The notes: a model not told the origin generated them from the sequence alone. Counted from the first letter of the stretch, positions 10,662 to 24,433 are shown. The stretch: DNA of 64,000 nucleotides from Trochalopteron elliotii (GCA_024734555.1 JANPWX010000097.1:821391-885390); one strand, 5' to 3'. Translations and numbers: made by a program.

Positions 10662-13600
10662 CCTAGGCATAAAATCCCAGTTCTTGTATCCTTTTTTTTC
10701 ATATTCTCTGCTTCCCTGGAGTATTGCCACTCTGCTGCAGACACAAGGCCAGATAAACTCTCCCCTTTGTACCTGCATTTACTTGCCTGCATTTAGGATG
10801 GAAGCAATGAAGAACCCTTCACAAGGGCTGTGAGTGTAGGGCAGCAACTGCATCCAAACAGCAAGATTCTCTGCATATGAAACAGAGATCATCTTCCCTG
10901 TTTCCAATAGCACCTGCCTACTCTGCAAATTAATCTCTGGGAGCCTGAAGATGGGTACCCAGAAAATTAGTTACAGACAGTGGAAGTGTGTGACATATTT
11001 AGATTAGGAGTGATCTTTCACAGCCAGAGTTGGTACTCATTTCTGAACTCATGGGCAGCAAATACTCATTGACATCAGGGGGAGCACCATGGGGGCTCCC
11101 CTTGCCCACAGTTACTATATTAAATGACCTGTAACTCAAAAGGTCTTGGATGAAATTTATTATTCTACACCAAACACATCAGTTTACAGTGATGTTTTGC
11201 TCAAGACAAACCCTGAAGAAGTGATAAGACAGTGGAAATCAGGAGAGGGAGAAAGAATAAATTAAATCTAGGTTATTTTATTATTGATTTTTTAATCTAA
11301 ATACCTGTGGATAATTTTGTTCCAATTCCACAGAAACAATCCCTCTTTGAAAAAGAAATTTCAGATCCCGCTGTTTCCAGAGCAAACCATGCACTTGAAA
11401 GGTTTTATCACAGAAACTATGCTCACTGTTGAGTAAAGAGAAATTCCCTCTTATTTCCTACCATTAATACAGGTCCTTAGCTTTCCTGCTGGAGTTTCCT
11501 AGTACTCTGTTGATGGTGCTAGTCAAGAATATTGCAACTTCTGCTGTCTCCAGGTATGTGCCTGAACTGACATGTTTCTGAAATGGCTCCTTCAAACACT
11601 GTTCCATTGCCTTTTCAGTTTGGGAATTAAAATGGAAAATGCATTCACTCCTTAATATAGAAAGAAAAATGGAAATTATATATTAAAATATTTAAAGTGG
11701 TTAAATTAGCAATCAGTACAAAGCGAGCTTGGTCCATTTTTTAAAAGCAGCCCCCCAATAGCAGGCAAATTACGGGTCATCAGACACAGATCCATTCTCC
11801 CTTCTCATTTTGATGAGATTTTGTGGCTCTTTCATTCATTTATGGTAATGCATCAAATTATGCTTTAAGAAAGTTAGAAATGAAGACAAGAGATGCTGCT
11901 TGTTTGAAAGTATTTTGCATAATGCAATGACTTTTAAGTCTGGGTAATGCCAAAGATTGATAATGCAGTCTAGAAGCAAATAAAATGCTGACATATCCTC
12001 TGCAAGCTTTTCATCTGTAGATAAATGTCTTTGCTGCCACTGATATATGCATCTTTGTCCAGCTTTGTCCAGCTGTGTGCTGTAGTACAAAGCCATCATT
12101 TTATTCTTTAGACAGCTAAAATTCTGAAATGTATAGGCCAGCAATTTGTTATGCTTAGTGGCCTGATAGAGATTTCTGAATGTTATGAGGACATATCAGA
12201 GAAAAGAGATAATGTGATGATCAAAACAACATGTATAGGAGTACTTAACATGTAGTATTTTGGTGGGTTTTTTTCTAGCCTGAAACTAGCTAACCCTTCA
12301 GACATGTATATTGGTAATAACAGAGATATGCTTTCATAACTGCAAATGGCAACCCCGCAAGAATTGTACTGCACCTCAGCAAATGATGCAAACGATGTTT
12401 TCTCCAAAACCAGTTGTTCAGAAAAATCATTTATTAATTAGTTAACTTGTACTTCCATGAACAAAAGGAATTCCCAAATATTATTTTCCTTTGTCTTTTT
12501 GGTGTTTTGTTTAGAGGCTAATTTTTTGTTATATTAATTCTTCTAACTCTATTTTGGTAAATATATTACCATACCCTCTACCTAACAAAGTCATCTATAA
12601 TACCATTCAGAGAAATGGTGGCTAAAGGAGTCTGGGAAAGAGTGTGTTTATCTTATTTGCTGGGCCTGCTTGTCATGAGGTGTCAGGACAAAAAGCAAGA
12701 TTTCACTTCCCTGGTTCCTATCTGCGTGTGGGTATTTTGAAAGCACAGGCAGAAGTGTGACTGAGCAATGCAAAATCCTGTGAGGGCGCTAGGGCTAAAC
12801 CCATCCATCCCCATGTAAAGATATGACCCCAAATTGGGTCAGCTTTTCAGGGGAGCAGGGAGCTAACAACTCAGCAGGAGCAATGGTCCATAGCAGTCTC
12901 ACACTCTCCAGGTGTGGTCTATGAGGCACAAATTCTGTGACCCCTCCCCAAAACAAGAGACCCAGCCAAGTGGGTTCAGAGGCTGGCAATCAGCATCCAT
13001 GGAGGTTGGGTGACCTCCAACATTCAAGTGCTGCTGGTTAAGAAATGTTGCACTATCCTGAGGTCAAGCACTGGCCTAGCATAAGCTGAAGGTCTTGATG
13101 TGCCATGGTAGGAAGCCAAAGCAAATGTCAGTGTTTAAAAGCAAGCATTGCTTGTGGTAGCTCATAAATATTGTACTTGTCATTTTTCCCCCTCCTGGTA
13201 GACCCAGATACTAGGCAGGTTTAACTCTGTTTTAAATCTGCTATGTCTATGACTGAAATCATAATATTTATGCAAGGTAGTTTTTCAAGAAGCTTAGTGA
13301 ATGTGAAAACAAGTTCCTGAGTTTTCCCCTTGCATGGAAGCAAGCTGAAGGTCAGATTTACAACATCTCAAGCTACATTCTGTGCTCATTTACACAGCTG
13401 TAATCTTGAGTTATGCCACCGAGGACAAGCAATTGCTCCAGACTTACAGGATATAAGTGACAGCAGAATTTAGCTGGGGGTTGCCAAAGCTTGACAGAAA
13501 AGGAGCTGCAAGGGTGGAATTTGGTGCTCGTGAAGTAGCTTGTATATATTCAAGGAATGTATGAGCCCAAAGATTTATTAGTAGTGTTTCAGAGCATTAT

Positions 13601-13706
13601 TGAAATTAGACTTAATTATCTGTGTAATTTGCTGGAACCAGCATTTTAGCATTTTTGATCAAGTATATGCCATTAATTTTAAAAAGAGATGTACCAGGCT
13701 GCTCTC
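10662..13706. other. non-coding block, AT-rich
   Basis: No exon or repeat family was recognised. AT-rich intervals (about 11240-11340, 11620-11720 and 12420-12600) alternate with ordinary sequence. Open frames are at most about 115 codons and unremarkable. Confidence 0.55.
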
Positions 13707-13752
13707 AAAAAGAAAAAAAAAAAAAAAAAAAGAAAAAAAAATTAAAAAGAAA
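13707..13752. repeat. A-rich tract
   Basis: About 46 bases are almost pure A, with a few G and one TT interruption. No AATAAA lies just upstream on the plus strand and no target duplication is obvious, so there is no positive sign that it is the tail of a retroposed transcript. Confidence 0.95.
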
Positions 13753-16700
13753 GCCCATCATTTCTAAACGGTGTGTTTCAAAACTTGCAAAGGTTGGTTG
13801 AGTCCTTCTCCCCCCCTTTGCAAAACAGTCCATTTGCAGTCTAATTGTATGGAAAAAAGTTCACGTCACCCCCGAAGGTTATTCCAGCAAGCAGAGAAAA
13901 GAACTGTCTCCTTGTTCCCAGACGTGCCTGACTCTGCCATCCCTCTCCCTCTTGTCCTTGCTCCAGCCCCATTATGCCACTTGGTGCTGGCTGTCTTTGG
14001 GTGAAGGAGAAGAAGACAGAGCTGTGAGCAATAATTAACCAGCTCCTGTGCAATGAAGAAGGCTCCAGTTCAGACCTGTACCCCGTTCTCCCTGTTCAGA
14101 CATGCTCCACAGGTACTGCTTGGTTTGAAGGGATCATCTCCATGCCTAAGCCTCTGTTTCTGCAGGGTCTTCTTGCCAGCTTTCTGGTGCCCATGGTCAC
14201 CTGAGCTCCTGGCAAAGAGGAGTGTTCTTGTGCTGGAAACAACAGCGATGCAAAGGTGCACTGCACCTTGCTTTTCTGCTGGTTTCTGTGGAAACTTTGG
14301 AGAAGATCCTTTGCTACTTGCTTTGTCCTCCATTTAATAGCAATAATGATGCTTACCTATTTTTGAAAGTGTGCTTTGAGGGTACAACCGTTATTGTGTA
14401 CAAATAGCTTGAAGCTTACATGAGCACTAAAGTTGAAGGCAAGAGGAATGACAACACCACAAGGTTATTCACTGTCATTTTGCTAAACCTCTGTTCAAAG
14501 AAGCCTTTGGTTTGGGAAGATGTTTTGTGGTGCTTTTTTGTGGTCGGTTCTTCTATAGTTCAGATTTTCACTTCCTTGTTTTTTTTCTTTGTGCCTTCTT
14601 AACCCCTGCCTCCATGTAGGTCTCCAGCAGCATAAACATGGTCAGCACGTCATTTTGGGAGGCAAGCAGTAAATATGAAGGGGGGGATGCTCTTATTGAA
14701 ATGTTCTACGTAGTGGTTCAAATGGTGGAAAAGCATCAGCTCAGACTTTCCCAGTAAATGATTAACTTTTGTTTGCACAGAGGAGAGAGCCACAGTAAGA
14801 ATGCAATTAATTACACTGGCAGCCCAGCCAGGCCAGCAGTCAGTAGTGCTCTCGCTTGCAGCTCCTGGCTCCACAGGTCTGATTTGAGAGTAACTAATTA
14901 AACACAGGTGCAGGCTAGCAGACTTGTTGAATTAATGCAGTGTCTTCTTTTTGGTGTTCCCAGGCATTTCTAGCTCACAAAAACAGAGCAGGCACTTGGT
15001 GCTACAAATAATAATAGAGTGCTGATGACGGAGGTAATTAATCCTTTATTATTGTGGTGTGATAGGCTGCTGCTAGGGCTGTCATTCAAGTACTTCTTAT
15101 GCAAAAACATGTCTCAGAGGTGAAAAAACATGGAGTAGGAGAAAGACAGAGGAGCATTCTAATGGACTTGCTTGTCTTATGGGCAGAGGTACATCTTCAG
15201 GTTTTTGGCAAGATTTTCAAAACCTGGTAGTCAAAACTCAAGACCAGAAATTCACTGCACTATATTCTGGGTTCTACCTTTGACTCACCAGGGCACTTTT
15301 TGCAGGCAGCAGCTTAAAATAAAAATTCATTCTCGTTCAAATGACACACAGCCATGAAAGAGAAATGCAAGGCCATAACTGTAGCTCACTGTGGCCTTTC
15401 TTTTCTCTTTTATTGCTTCCTGAACATCCTCAGTTGGCCATCATCATTACCAGGCTACTGACTCCAGTGGACCCTAGGTTAATCCCAGTGTTTTTCTTTG
15501 TGATGGTGCAGGGGTTGATTGTCTTGCTTTAAGGGAGACTGTCTTTGAGTGGAGGTAATGCAGATATCCAAGTGGCTGCAAAAAGAGCAAATATTGTAGG
15601 GTTATTTATTTCCAATAACAAATGCTGTTCCCCTTACGGGTTCAAATCAAATAGCAGAACTCAAATATCTTTCCCAGCTAAAATTAAGGGTAAACTGTGA
15701 AAACGTTATCAGCCTTCTTTCACTGTTGTCATTTACTTGTTTGTAATACCCCTTTTCCCCAGACCCAGGAATTCTGGGATTTTATGAGATGACAAAGAAG
15801 AAACAACCTTCTGTGGAAGTAGCCCCAAGGACTGCTAAACATTAAGATACTTCACCTGCAACACAAGGAAAAAACTCAAAACACAATGTGTGTGTTTACT
15901 TTAAAGACAAGGAGTGATTTCATGTTCTTCTTGTTACTTCATGATGAAAATGGTTCAACACTATTAGGAATGTTTAGAGTGGGAAAATAATGCCAAGTCT
16001 AATAAATGATCAGATAGGACAGACCATGTTTTATTCAGTGTGGGAACCAAGCACTGCCATATTGTACAGATTTGCTGATCTGGAAGAATTGTTCTTGCCT
16101 TACAGAATGCAGTTCAAAAGCCGAGCGCATGAATATGACAGTTTTCTCTTTTTCAATGCAGAGAATTTTAAGTCAAAAACATTTCTTGGAGAGTTTTCTA
16201 AGGGATTCTGATCAACTTATGTAAGTTCAGGAAATCAGCAATAATTCATCATCCTTCCATATTTTCCAGTGGCTTTTGTTTTTCTTGCATCACAATTCTT
16301 ATCCCATTAGAGACAAATAGTGTTCATGTATTTGGATGAAGACTAGTATTCTGCTGCAAATTTTAATGCTAACTCCATGGTAGGAGAATAACTGAGAGCA
16401 GCTCTTAGAGCAAGGATAGCTTCTGATTCTTTTCTTCCTCTTTGCTAGTTACCTGTGGCCCTGTGGGAAATTTATATGGTGGAGTGTTTGCCCTCACAGG
16501 GCGCATAAAAGGTTTGCAAAAACACTTTTCTATGACCATGTGTGTTTTACAACAGCAAGAAACATTGCTGACCTCCTGGCTGTGGGTCCTGATGGGAGGG
16601 AGCTGGGGAGGGTGAGGCCCTAAATTACTGCTCAGCTCATAGAAAATTTTGTTGTGGAGAGTGTGTGTGGGGGGATAACCATGTGTTGTGCCTGTGACAA

Positions 16701-19700
16701 GCGTAATCTTTTGTTTTCTGAACTCCATGCCTCTGAAATTTCCAGAAAGCTGCTCTTTGCTGCTGACGCTTGCTATAGGGGTCATGGCAACAGTGAGGTG
16801 TTTTTTTGTTCATGTCTTCCATCTTCATTAATTTCCAGTGTGTCGTTTCAGCTGAAGATATGCAATTGCTGTTAATGTGTTCAAAAGCATGATGTTGGTT
16901 AGGTGGTTATTTATGTCACAGTAAATATTTGATGAGGAGGTGTGTTATTTTTAGCCACAATCACAACACATTATTGAAATTTATAGGCCTGAAATAGGTC
17001 ATCTAACACATGATCATTTATTACCTTTACAGTTTCCTAAGGGTTTTTCCTATTTTCCTTCACAATTTGAACTGAAAAGGTGGTGATTCACAGTGTTGGT
17101 ATAGATTGTTGCCCAAAAACTGCATAGTGGGGGCAAACACCAAGCCTCAAATTGCAGGACCCATGCTGATGGGGGATGCTGCAGCCACTGAAGCAATAAA
17201 CCCATAAAGGCAGTGCAAATACGTGAATGTACAAATGGATCTCAAAGCTGTGATTTTCATATTTCAGCAATCACTGCCGTAGGAGTGCATGACTGACAGC
17301 ACAAAGGACTTAGATTTACTGTGGAGAGATGTAAATTGATAAGACAGTAGACAGCCATCATTCTTCCTTTATTCTCTCTCTCTATCCCATGTCTTTCTCT
17401 GCTGGCATAATCAAAGCTGACACAGTGCATTCTATACCAAGTTATATTTTTCGTAATTATAAGACAGTACATGAGATCTGAAGTTGTTATTCAGGAAATG
17501 CCACGAAGCTCATTGAAATACAGGTTTTCAGATTGATCCTCTGATAATATTGTTTTTCACATAGATTCTGGATACTCAGACTCTACATCTATGTCTTTAA
17601 GCTGTCTGTGTTCTTCAAGAAGGGATAAGTACAGGAGAAAAAAAGACAAGGGAGCTTTTCCTTTTGTGCAGAGATAAAAATATACAAGGCACGAGATACT
17701 GGCTTCTTTCTCCTTACCAGCAGCTGAATCTGAAGCATTTTTCCACAGTTTCTAAAAAAGTTTGTAGGGAGCTGACTTGGGGGGAAGAGTTACAAGAATT
17801 CAAGAAGTAAAAATAGAGAGATCACCCATAAAGACCTAGATGAGCAGTCAGCCTTCCCCTCAGCTGACTGACTGGTGTGGCACACCTCTCATGTTTTGAG
17901 GGCAAAGGGTCCTTTTCCACTGATTCATCTCATTAGGCTCAGCTGCCTCTGACTTGAATTGCAATGACTTTTTAGATCTAAAAAGAACAGACTATGAGAT
18001 ATAATGGAGTTGTTATAATACAGATGCATTTGGAAATCTCATTTTTTCCTCAAGTCTGAAAAAGTGTGGTAAAATCTGAACACTAGTATTGCAGCCCTTT
18101 GACCTCAAATGTGTATGCTGAAAATTCAGATCCCATCTGGACCCAGTGAATGTGTGACTTGAAAGAAGGCAAATGAATGAAGTCTTCCATGCTCTGGTGC
18201 TCCAGCACAGAGGTGCTGCAGATCACCTGAGAAAATCCCAGTGCTGTGAGTAATTTTCCACATAGTTTCATTTTTAAATTCCCTGGTATTTTAATTTAAT
18301 TAATTAAAAACAGCAAGGAGAAATAAAAATTATACTTGGATTTTTTACTTAAAACAGATTGACACTAGTACGGAAAATGGGATTATCTCACTTGATAATG
18401 TAGAGATTATTTTTTTTAATCGAAAAACTATTGTCTCTTTCAATGTCAGACTTTTTTTGCACTTCCAGAAATAAACTGAGAAGGCTATAGTTATACTTCA
18501 TGGATGTTTATGTCCAGGCCTTGTCTGCTCACTGGGCTCTGGACTCATGATACCTCATGTCTTGCTTTGCCTCGCTGACTTACATGCACAATGACCATAA
18601 GGCAGAAAGGAAGGTCTTTCTCTCCCTTTCATCTTTAATACAGGGAACTTCTTACATCCAGTAGCTCCTCTGCTTAAATATAGTTAACAGGTAGTTTCAA
18701 GCAGGTAGAACTTATTTTTCCTTTGAGCAATTAATTCAGCTGCCAGAATTGGGAGCCTTTTTATGTTGAGTTGCTTCTGTAGTTGATGAAGAAAAAAAGA
18801 TGCTTCTGACAGAAGATGTAGATCTTAGCTATCCTTTGGAAGTACCTGGTCCTTGATTCAGGTGGTACCTGATTTCAGCATCTCCATTTTAAATGCTTCC
18901 AGTTAAGCACAATGGACCTAGAGGTCTTCATGCTGCTGGGAGCTTGCTGGGGACATGTAAGGAAAAGTATTGCTGGGCATGCACTCCTATCAAAAGGCAG
19001 CTCCTTGGCTTAGGGCAACTCAGAGAATTACAAAAGAAGGGAAGAAGTCCAAACATTTTTGGCTGTAACTAGTGAATAAGGCAGCTTATTCTAACTACTA
19101 ATAACTTAAGTGAGAGTGGTTTTCTGAAGTACTCTTAAAGATGAACCCTGGATTACTCTCATCAGTCTAACTATCGTTTAAACCTGTCACTTGCATGTGT
19201 TGATTGATGCATTATTGATCATGTCAGTGAAGGACTTTTCCCCAGAAACCATCTTTTGGGGGTGTTATAAGGAGTATATTGGAAAAGAATTGAAATTTCT
19301 CTGTAATTTGTGGATACATAGCTCTGTAAGACCTGCCCCATTCAACACTGCCAAATGATTTTACATAGGTCACTGAAAAACTCTTTGGAATAGTCATGCC
19401 AAATTGTTATGAGTACAGATTTGTTTCAAAGAGAAAGAAAAATGCAAAATCTTATTACTAATTCCCTAGGCCATCCAATTCACAGGATATCCATGCCAAA
19501 AATATTTTTACTGGACTATTTTCTTGACAGGGTCATTATGTTTCCTTCAAGGTAGTTCTTAAAGAAAGGGTTTACTTCTGACTCTTTCTTGTCTGTGTCT
19601 CTGGCAGGAATAGGTCTTTGGGAGCATCTTAGGAGTGAAAGCGTAAGAGACCAGAAAATGTGCTGCATGTTCGTTGCTGCATATTCCTTCAGAATTTGCT

Positions 19701-20739
19701 TTTAAAATGCATATTGGTTACAAAATAAACCCAAATGAGCCATTATACTCTGGTGTGTAATTATGTATTTAGGACACACGCTACACACAGCTTTAAAAGA
19801 AATCTGTATGGAAACAAATTGCATTACATTTGCAAATAGCTGAAGGTGGTTGAGCAGCAACACCTCAAGTCTTTCAAAATACTGAAGTCATTTACACCAT
19901 TTTCTGAAGTAATTATCTCCCAAGCATCAGATTCCAGTTGTGCCAATGCCTTTGCTGCAGAGGAGCTGCAGAGGTCTCAGTATAACGTAAAAGACCTGGG
20001 CTTGGCTGTCTAACAGCCTTGATGTAGATTTAGTGCTTCTGCTGATGTACCATGGCAGAGCAGGACTGCTGGCCTTTTGGAGGGAATGCTACTTGGGCCT
20101 AACTCCCCACACTGAGAGTGGAGACATGTGCCAAGGAGAGAGGCACCCCTGAGGCAAGGGTGAAACCCAGCTTCCTGTCTCCCCAAAGATTCATGAGGAG
20201 CAGAGATTTAAGTCTTGGTTGAACAGTTCTGTGATTTAGTGGAGTGATAAATTTACTTATGTGGCCAGCCTAGAGGATGGAGAACCCTCTGGCTTCTTAT
20301 TTCATGGTTTTGAACTGCCACTAGAGCAAGACAGGGCATCTCCTCAGCTTTGGCAGTGTTGTACCACTTATTTTTCCTCTTTAACTGGTGCTTGGCAAAG
20401 TACCTGGCTCTCAGGGGGCCAATCCTTGGAAATAGCTGTGTGTAACAGAAATGGCAGCAGGCACCCGTAAGGAAGCTGTGTGCCTGCCTGGGCTGATGAT
20501 ATGGAACAGCATCAAGCGTGCTTCCCTGCCTTGAGACAGCAGCTCCCACGTTAAATCTACAAAATGCCTTTCTGCGCACAGTGCAGTTGGAAATGTTAGG
20601 AATCACGCTTATTAGCACTGGCACACATAAAGCAAAGCTGCAGTAAATGAGTTAAGTGTCCTGAGGATTTCAGGACTGGGGTGTTGCTTTTCCTTTTCTG
20701 GAGCTGAGCACTCGAGAGACTTTCATTAAACCTGGGACT
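13753..20739. other. non-coding block, no recognised gene
   Basis: Seven kilobases with no recognised exon or repeat. Open frames reach 126 codons (minus strand 16405-16785) without a recognisable domain. The 14740-15045 part carries three TAATTA sites and is listed as a candidate regulatory patch. The 18270-18430 part is very AT-rich, including alternating TTAATTAATTAA-like sequence near 18290-18306. No CpG-dense promoter was seen. Confidence 0.55.
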
Positions 20740-20905
20740 TGGCAGATCCTCATGCTGATTCTGCCACTTATTTGTTGTTCGGCCTCAGGCTAGTCACTTA
20801 ACCTCTTGCCGCCCTAATTTCCCCATCTGGAAAATTATATTTACTTACCTCTCCTGGGGATTGCACGGGGTTTAATGAATGCCCGTAAGGGATTTGAAGA
20901 TCCTC
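20740..20905 (+). repeat. MIR/CORE-SINE-like ancient SINE, plus strand
   Basis: The sequence follows the order of a MIR-type SINE in sense orientation. It has CTGCCACTTA, then TCACTTAACCTCT, then TTTCCCCATCTGGAAAAT, then TACTTACCTC, then a GGGGATTG-to-TTTAATGAATG segment, ending with GGGATTTGAAGATCC. The tRNA-like head is not recognisable to the left. Similarity to the MIR consensus is judged from memory, roughly 65-75 percent. Such CORE-SINE relics are abundant in mammals and rare in birds, where they date to early amniotes. Confidence 0.7.
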
Positions 20906-23877
20906 AGATCTGAGATGATACAGGACTGCAAAAGATTCACTGCATGTGCAAGGAGGAGGGGATGTGTGCCCAGGCAGGAGAGCCTGCCTGTGCTCCTGGC
21001 CTGGAACCAAGTCTGAAAATCTAATCAGCAGGGGAGGATCATACTCTCTGTTTTAGATTAAATCCTCTTCCTTGTGGCCTTTTCAGATTTGCTAGTAGAA
21101 AAAGGAGGCAAGTGACTGAATGGGGAGGAGGGCAGCTGAGGTTAACTGCTTTCTCCTGTTGGTCCCCTGGATCTTTTTGTCAGTGCAATAACAGCTGGAT
21201 CTCCCAGGAAGGTAATGATCTTCCTGGATACTCCATCTTGCTGCAGGCTATTAGAGAAGCCAGGCAACCCCATTGCTGCCCATTTCTTTAGCAGGAAAAA
21301 ATGAACCTCTGACCAAAAAAAAAAAGTTACTCCATATAATTAAGCAGCATTAGAATGAGGTCTGTGCCTTTGCTGATGAACTTCAGTGAAAGCAGATGGC
21401 CACAATGGTATTAAAAACTAAAGACTTCAGTCAAGCTTTTAATTGAAAACAATTGGACCCTGCTGGATGGTAATTACCTTGGCTGCTTGCAAATAATATC
21501 ATAGCACTGCTACCTATGAAGGAAGAATGAAGACTGAGTTAATAAGAAGTGCTTAATCTGCATATAATAAACAAGGAGCATCCAAAACTATTTTCTCTGG
21601 TAGCTTCTCCCCTGGAAGAGGCTTTCAAGTGGTTAGCAGTGTGAAAAGGAACACAGAGTGCCAGAAATTGAAATGTGTGAAACGTTTGCTGGGTTTATAA
21701 AATAACTTGAAGAGCCCATCTTCCCTCATCTCCCTCCTTTTTTAACAGCTGAAATTCCAGATGCATCTGAGAAAAAGAGCAAAATATAATAAAGTGGAAA
21801 AGCTCTAGATTATCCAGCATTCCTCCTGTTCTGAATGGCAACAGTAATGACAGGCTGTGTTTATCTTGTTTTATCTGCTTTCTTCTTCCCTTGCCTGATC
21901 GACTGGAAGGCTGAGGCCTTCTAAATATCCAGACTGTTTTTCACCATGTTCTTAATTGGATTTTAATGATCATTAACTTAATATGCCTCAATGTCTAACA
22001 AAGCAAATGTAGTACGTGGCATATTTTGCCTGACAATTTTCTCATTCCTCTGCCTAGTGCTGGAATCAGATGAGGGTTAGAGGGCTAGACCACCTAAAAG
22101 GGTCCTAAGTCCTGATGTGCCATGTATTTGTTGACACAACATGACATCAATACTGCTTTATGGTGTCTTCCCTGCTGTGGAAAAGGACTTGTAATGCTGT
22201 GAATGTGCAGGTGGAAAAAACAGTCCCAGTGTTGTCTCTTTTAAACACAGGTCCTAGATGTGTATAGAATGAACCAAATCTTGTCATATTCCATGTAAAC
22301 ACTATTTTTCATGTGACAGTTCTCTTGGGCATCTCTTTTTGTTCCCCTCTGAGCAGGCAAGATGCCTTGCTGCCCCAGTAGACCTTAGAAAGCAGCAGCC
22401 ACTGCATTTTGCAAAATTAATGAGTAGCTGTGAACTGCTAGTAAAAGTGATGCAATGATTTTCCATAGCATATCATTTTAGAAGCGGGGACTTGAAGTGC
22501 TTTTTCTTTTCCTATCCAAATATTTGTCTTTTCAAGGCACCAGCCAAGAGTTTGTCTTGTCTGGCAGTATGATGAAATGAACTTTTCCAGCGTGTTTCAT
22601 CTGGATTTGATGATTTTATGCCTGGAGTTCAACTTTCATTCACTTAATGGACCATGATTAACACAGAGAGTGAGGTCCTGAACCCATGAAAGTCAATAGA
22701 AATTTTCACACTGTCTTTGGTATGATTTTTCTTATTTTTATGTGACCAAAATATGCTGAAAGCTTTATTGCTGTAATGCCTTGGAAACTGCTTGCTGACA
22801 CAGTCACAAGGCATAGGTGTATTTCATAGAATCATTAAAACTGATGTGTTGCGTTCCTGGACTGCCATCTAAGTTGAGGTATTCTCACTTGTGCTCAGGA
22901 CTTACCCTTGGTCTTTCTTCTGCTGCTGGCCTCCTGGAAAACAGGTCTGTGCCTGGTGGGGCTGGTGTCTTGCTCTGTCCCTGCCTCTTTTGTTCAATCT
23001 GGTGGCAGGGCTTGAGCAGAATTTTGCTTGAAACCTTTCCAGCCCCTCCTTTATGAAAGCTCTTGGAGGGACAGATTTGAAATTAGGAAAGGCCACCTTT
23101 CAAAAATGTCTTGTGCCTAGTGGCTGTGGTGATTTTATCAGTTTTATAACACCTACTTTTAGCTCTACAGAGTTTTACTTTTAACTCCACAGAGTACAAT
23201 CTTATTGTAATTACTGCTTGCAGCTTTAAGGGAGCTGGTGTAGACCACACTATTTTAAAGGTATAAGCTCTATTGATCTAAAGTATTCTGAGCGATAAAC
23301 AGCTGCTCAGGTTGATTAAAGCTGAAGGGAAGCCGAAGCATTTAATCAATCTCCAAAGCTGCTCCAAGTACATTACAAAGCAGTTGTGATTATTGCTATT
23401 ATATGACAAGCTATATCATAATAAAGAAAGAGGGATCATTTTTCTCAGAAGCATTTAGAGGTGTTGTGGTGCTTCTTCTCAGCCTGCCTCATGCTGTCAC
23501 CTCTGAAGCTTGGCTAAGTGACAGAGCATGCCACTCAAGCAGACTAATCTTGAAGGGGAAATACAAGAGCAGGGCCTTTCAGCTCCCCAGAGCCTTCTCT
23601 TCCCTGTGTCTATCTGTGGCCGACAGCAAGTGCTTGGGGAAGGAAAACAAGAAAGAAGGCAAGTGTACAGTAATGCTGGCCACACTGTGGCTCTGATCCT
23701 TGCACCCTGCATAGCTTGGGATGGTCTGGGCTATGGGATATGTTTGTGCCTGTCCAAAAGTCCTGAAGGCACCTTTCTTTTATTACTTTTTTTAATCACT
23801 TCTTGAACATTTCTTTGGACAGCCTGGGGCTTCACACCATTCCATGGTGGTGCATCACACAGTGCTCTCACATGGCT
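20906..23877. other. non-coding block with candidate regulatory patches
   Basis: No exon was recognised. AT-rich, motif-rich stretches at 21390-21560 and 23220-23420 look unlike the surrounding sequence and are described under findings. An A tract lies at about 21316-21326. Frames of up to 97 codons at 23403-23806 overlap on both strands without a family signature. Confidence 0.5.
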
Positions 23878-24222
23878 TTGTAAAATAGTACATTTTTGTT
23901 CTTGTTTTACCAACTTTCAGCCTGATATTGTCTTTTAGTGCCTTCTTACTTTTGTTAAGAAAAGCAATGGATAATAGTTATCTGTTAACCTTTTCTATTT
24001 TATAAACACAGAGCTGTCTGCCTTATCCTGCTCTGTTGTCTCCTCCTTTTCCAAGGCTTATTTAGTCTCCCTTTTTTGGAAGGTGACCCATTCCTCTGAC
24101 CATCCCTTTCAGGTCTGTATCTGCCACCTTTCTCATTTTGCTGCATGCTTTTTGAAAGGGTGTAACCAGAATTTAATACACAATTTTAAGATGTGGGCTT
24201 TTCTAAGTTTATTGCTTCTCTA
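23878..24222 (-). mobile_element. ancient CR1/L3-like LINE relic, minus strand
   Basis: On the plus strand the segment reads as the antisense of the 3' part of an old amniote CR1. A piece like the antisense of the reverse-transcriptase C-terminal region comes first (about 23880-23945). A CCTCTGACCATC piece follows at about 24095-24107. The TGTAACCAGAATT...AAGATGTGGGC segment is at about 24161-24200. The order matches other CR1 copies read antisense. The copy is strongly diverged and has no open frame. Its decay suggests an insertion far older than the CR1 at 37822-38690. Confidence 0.6.
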
Positions 24223-24433
24223 TTTTTCAGGTATTCAGTGATCTGTATGTATTACATAAAACATACATATGTCATGCAATATTGAAGACATGGATATAAG
24301 ATTTCTGAAAACCAATGTGCTGCATGAAACAGTCTTAGGTTTAAAATTCCTCTTACGTTGCACTTAAAATGTAAAAATGGATAGCATATGAACAGAGTAG
24401 CACTTTTCCCCATAAAAAATGTAATATGAAAAT

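Noticed and set aside
10308..10833. 156-codon minus and 115-codon plus frames
   Set aside because: Both run through the G/T-rich low-complexity tract and have no domain or splice support.
13707..13752. A-rich tract as the poly(A) tail of a processed pseudogene
   Set aside because: No gene-like sequence, AATAAA or target duplication lies upstream; birds have few processed pseudogenes.
22824..22837. TCATAGAATCATTA, like the antisense 3' tip of CR1
   Set aside because: Only about 14 bases match and the following sequence does not continue as CR1.
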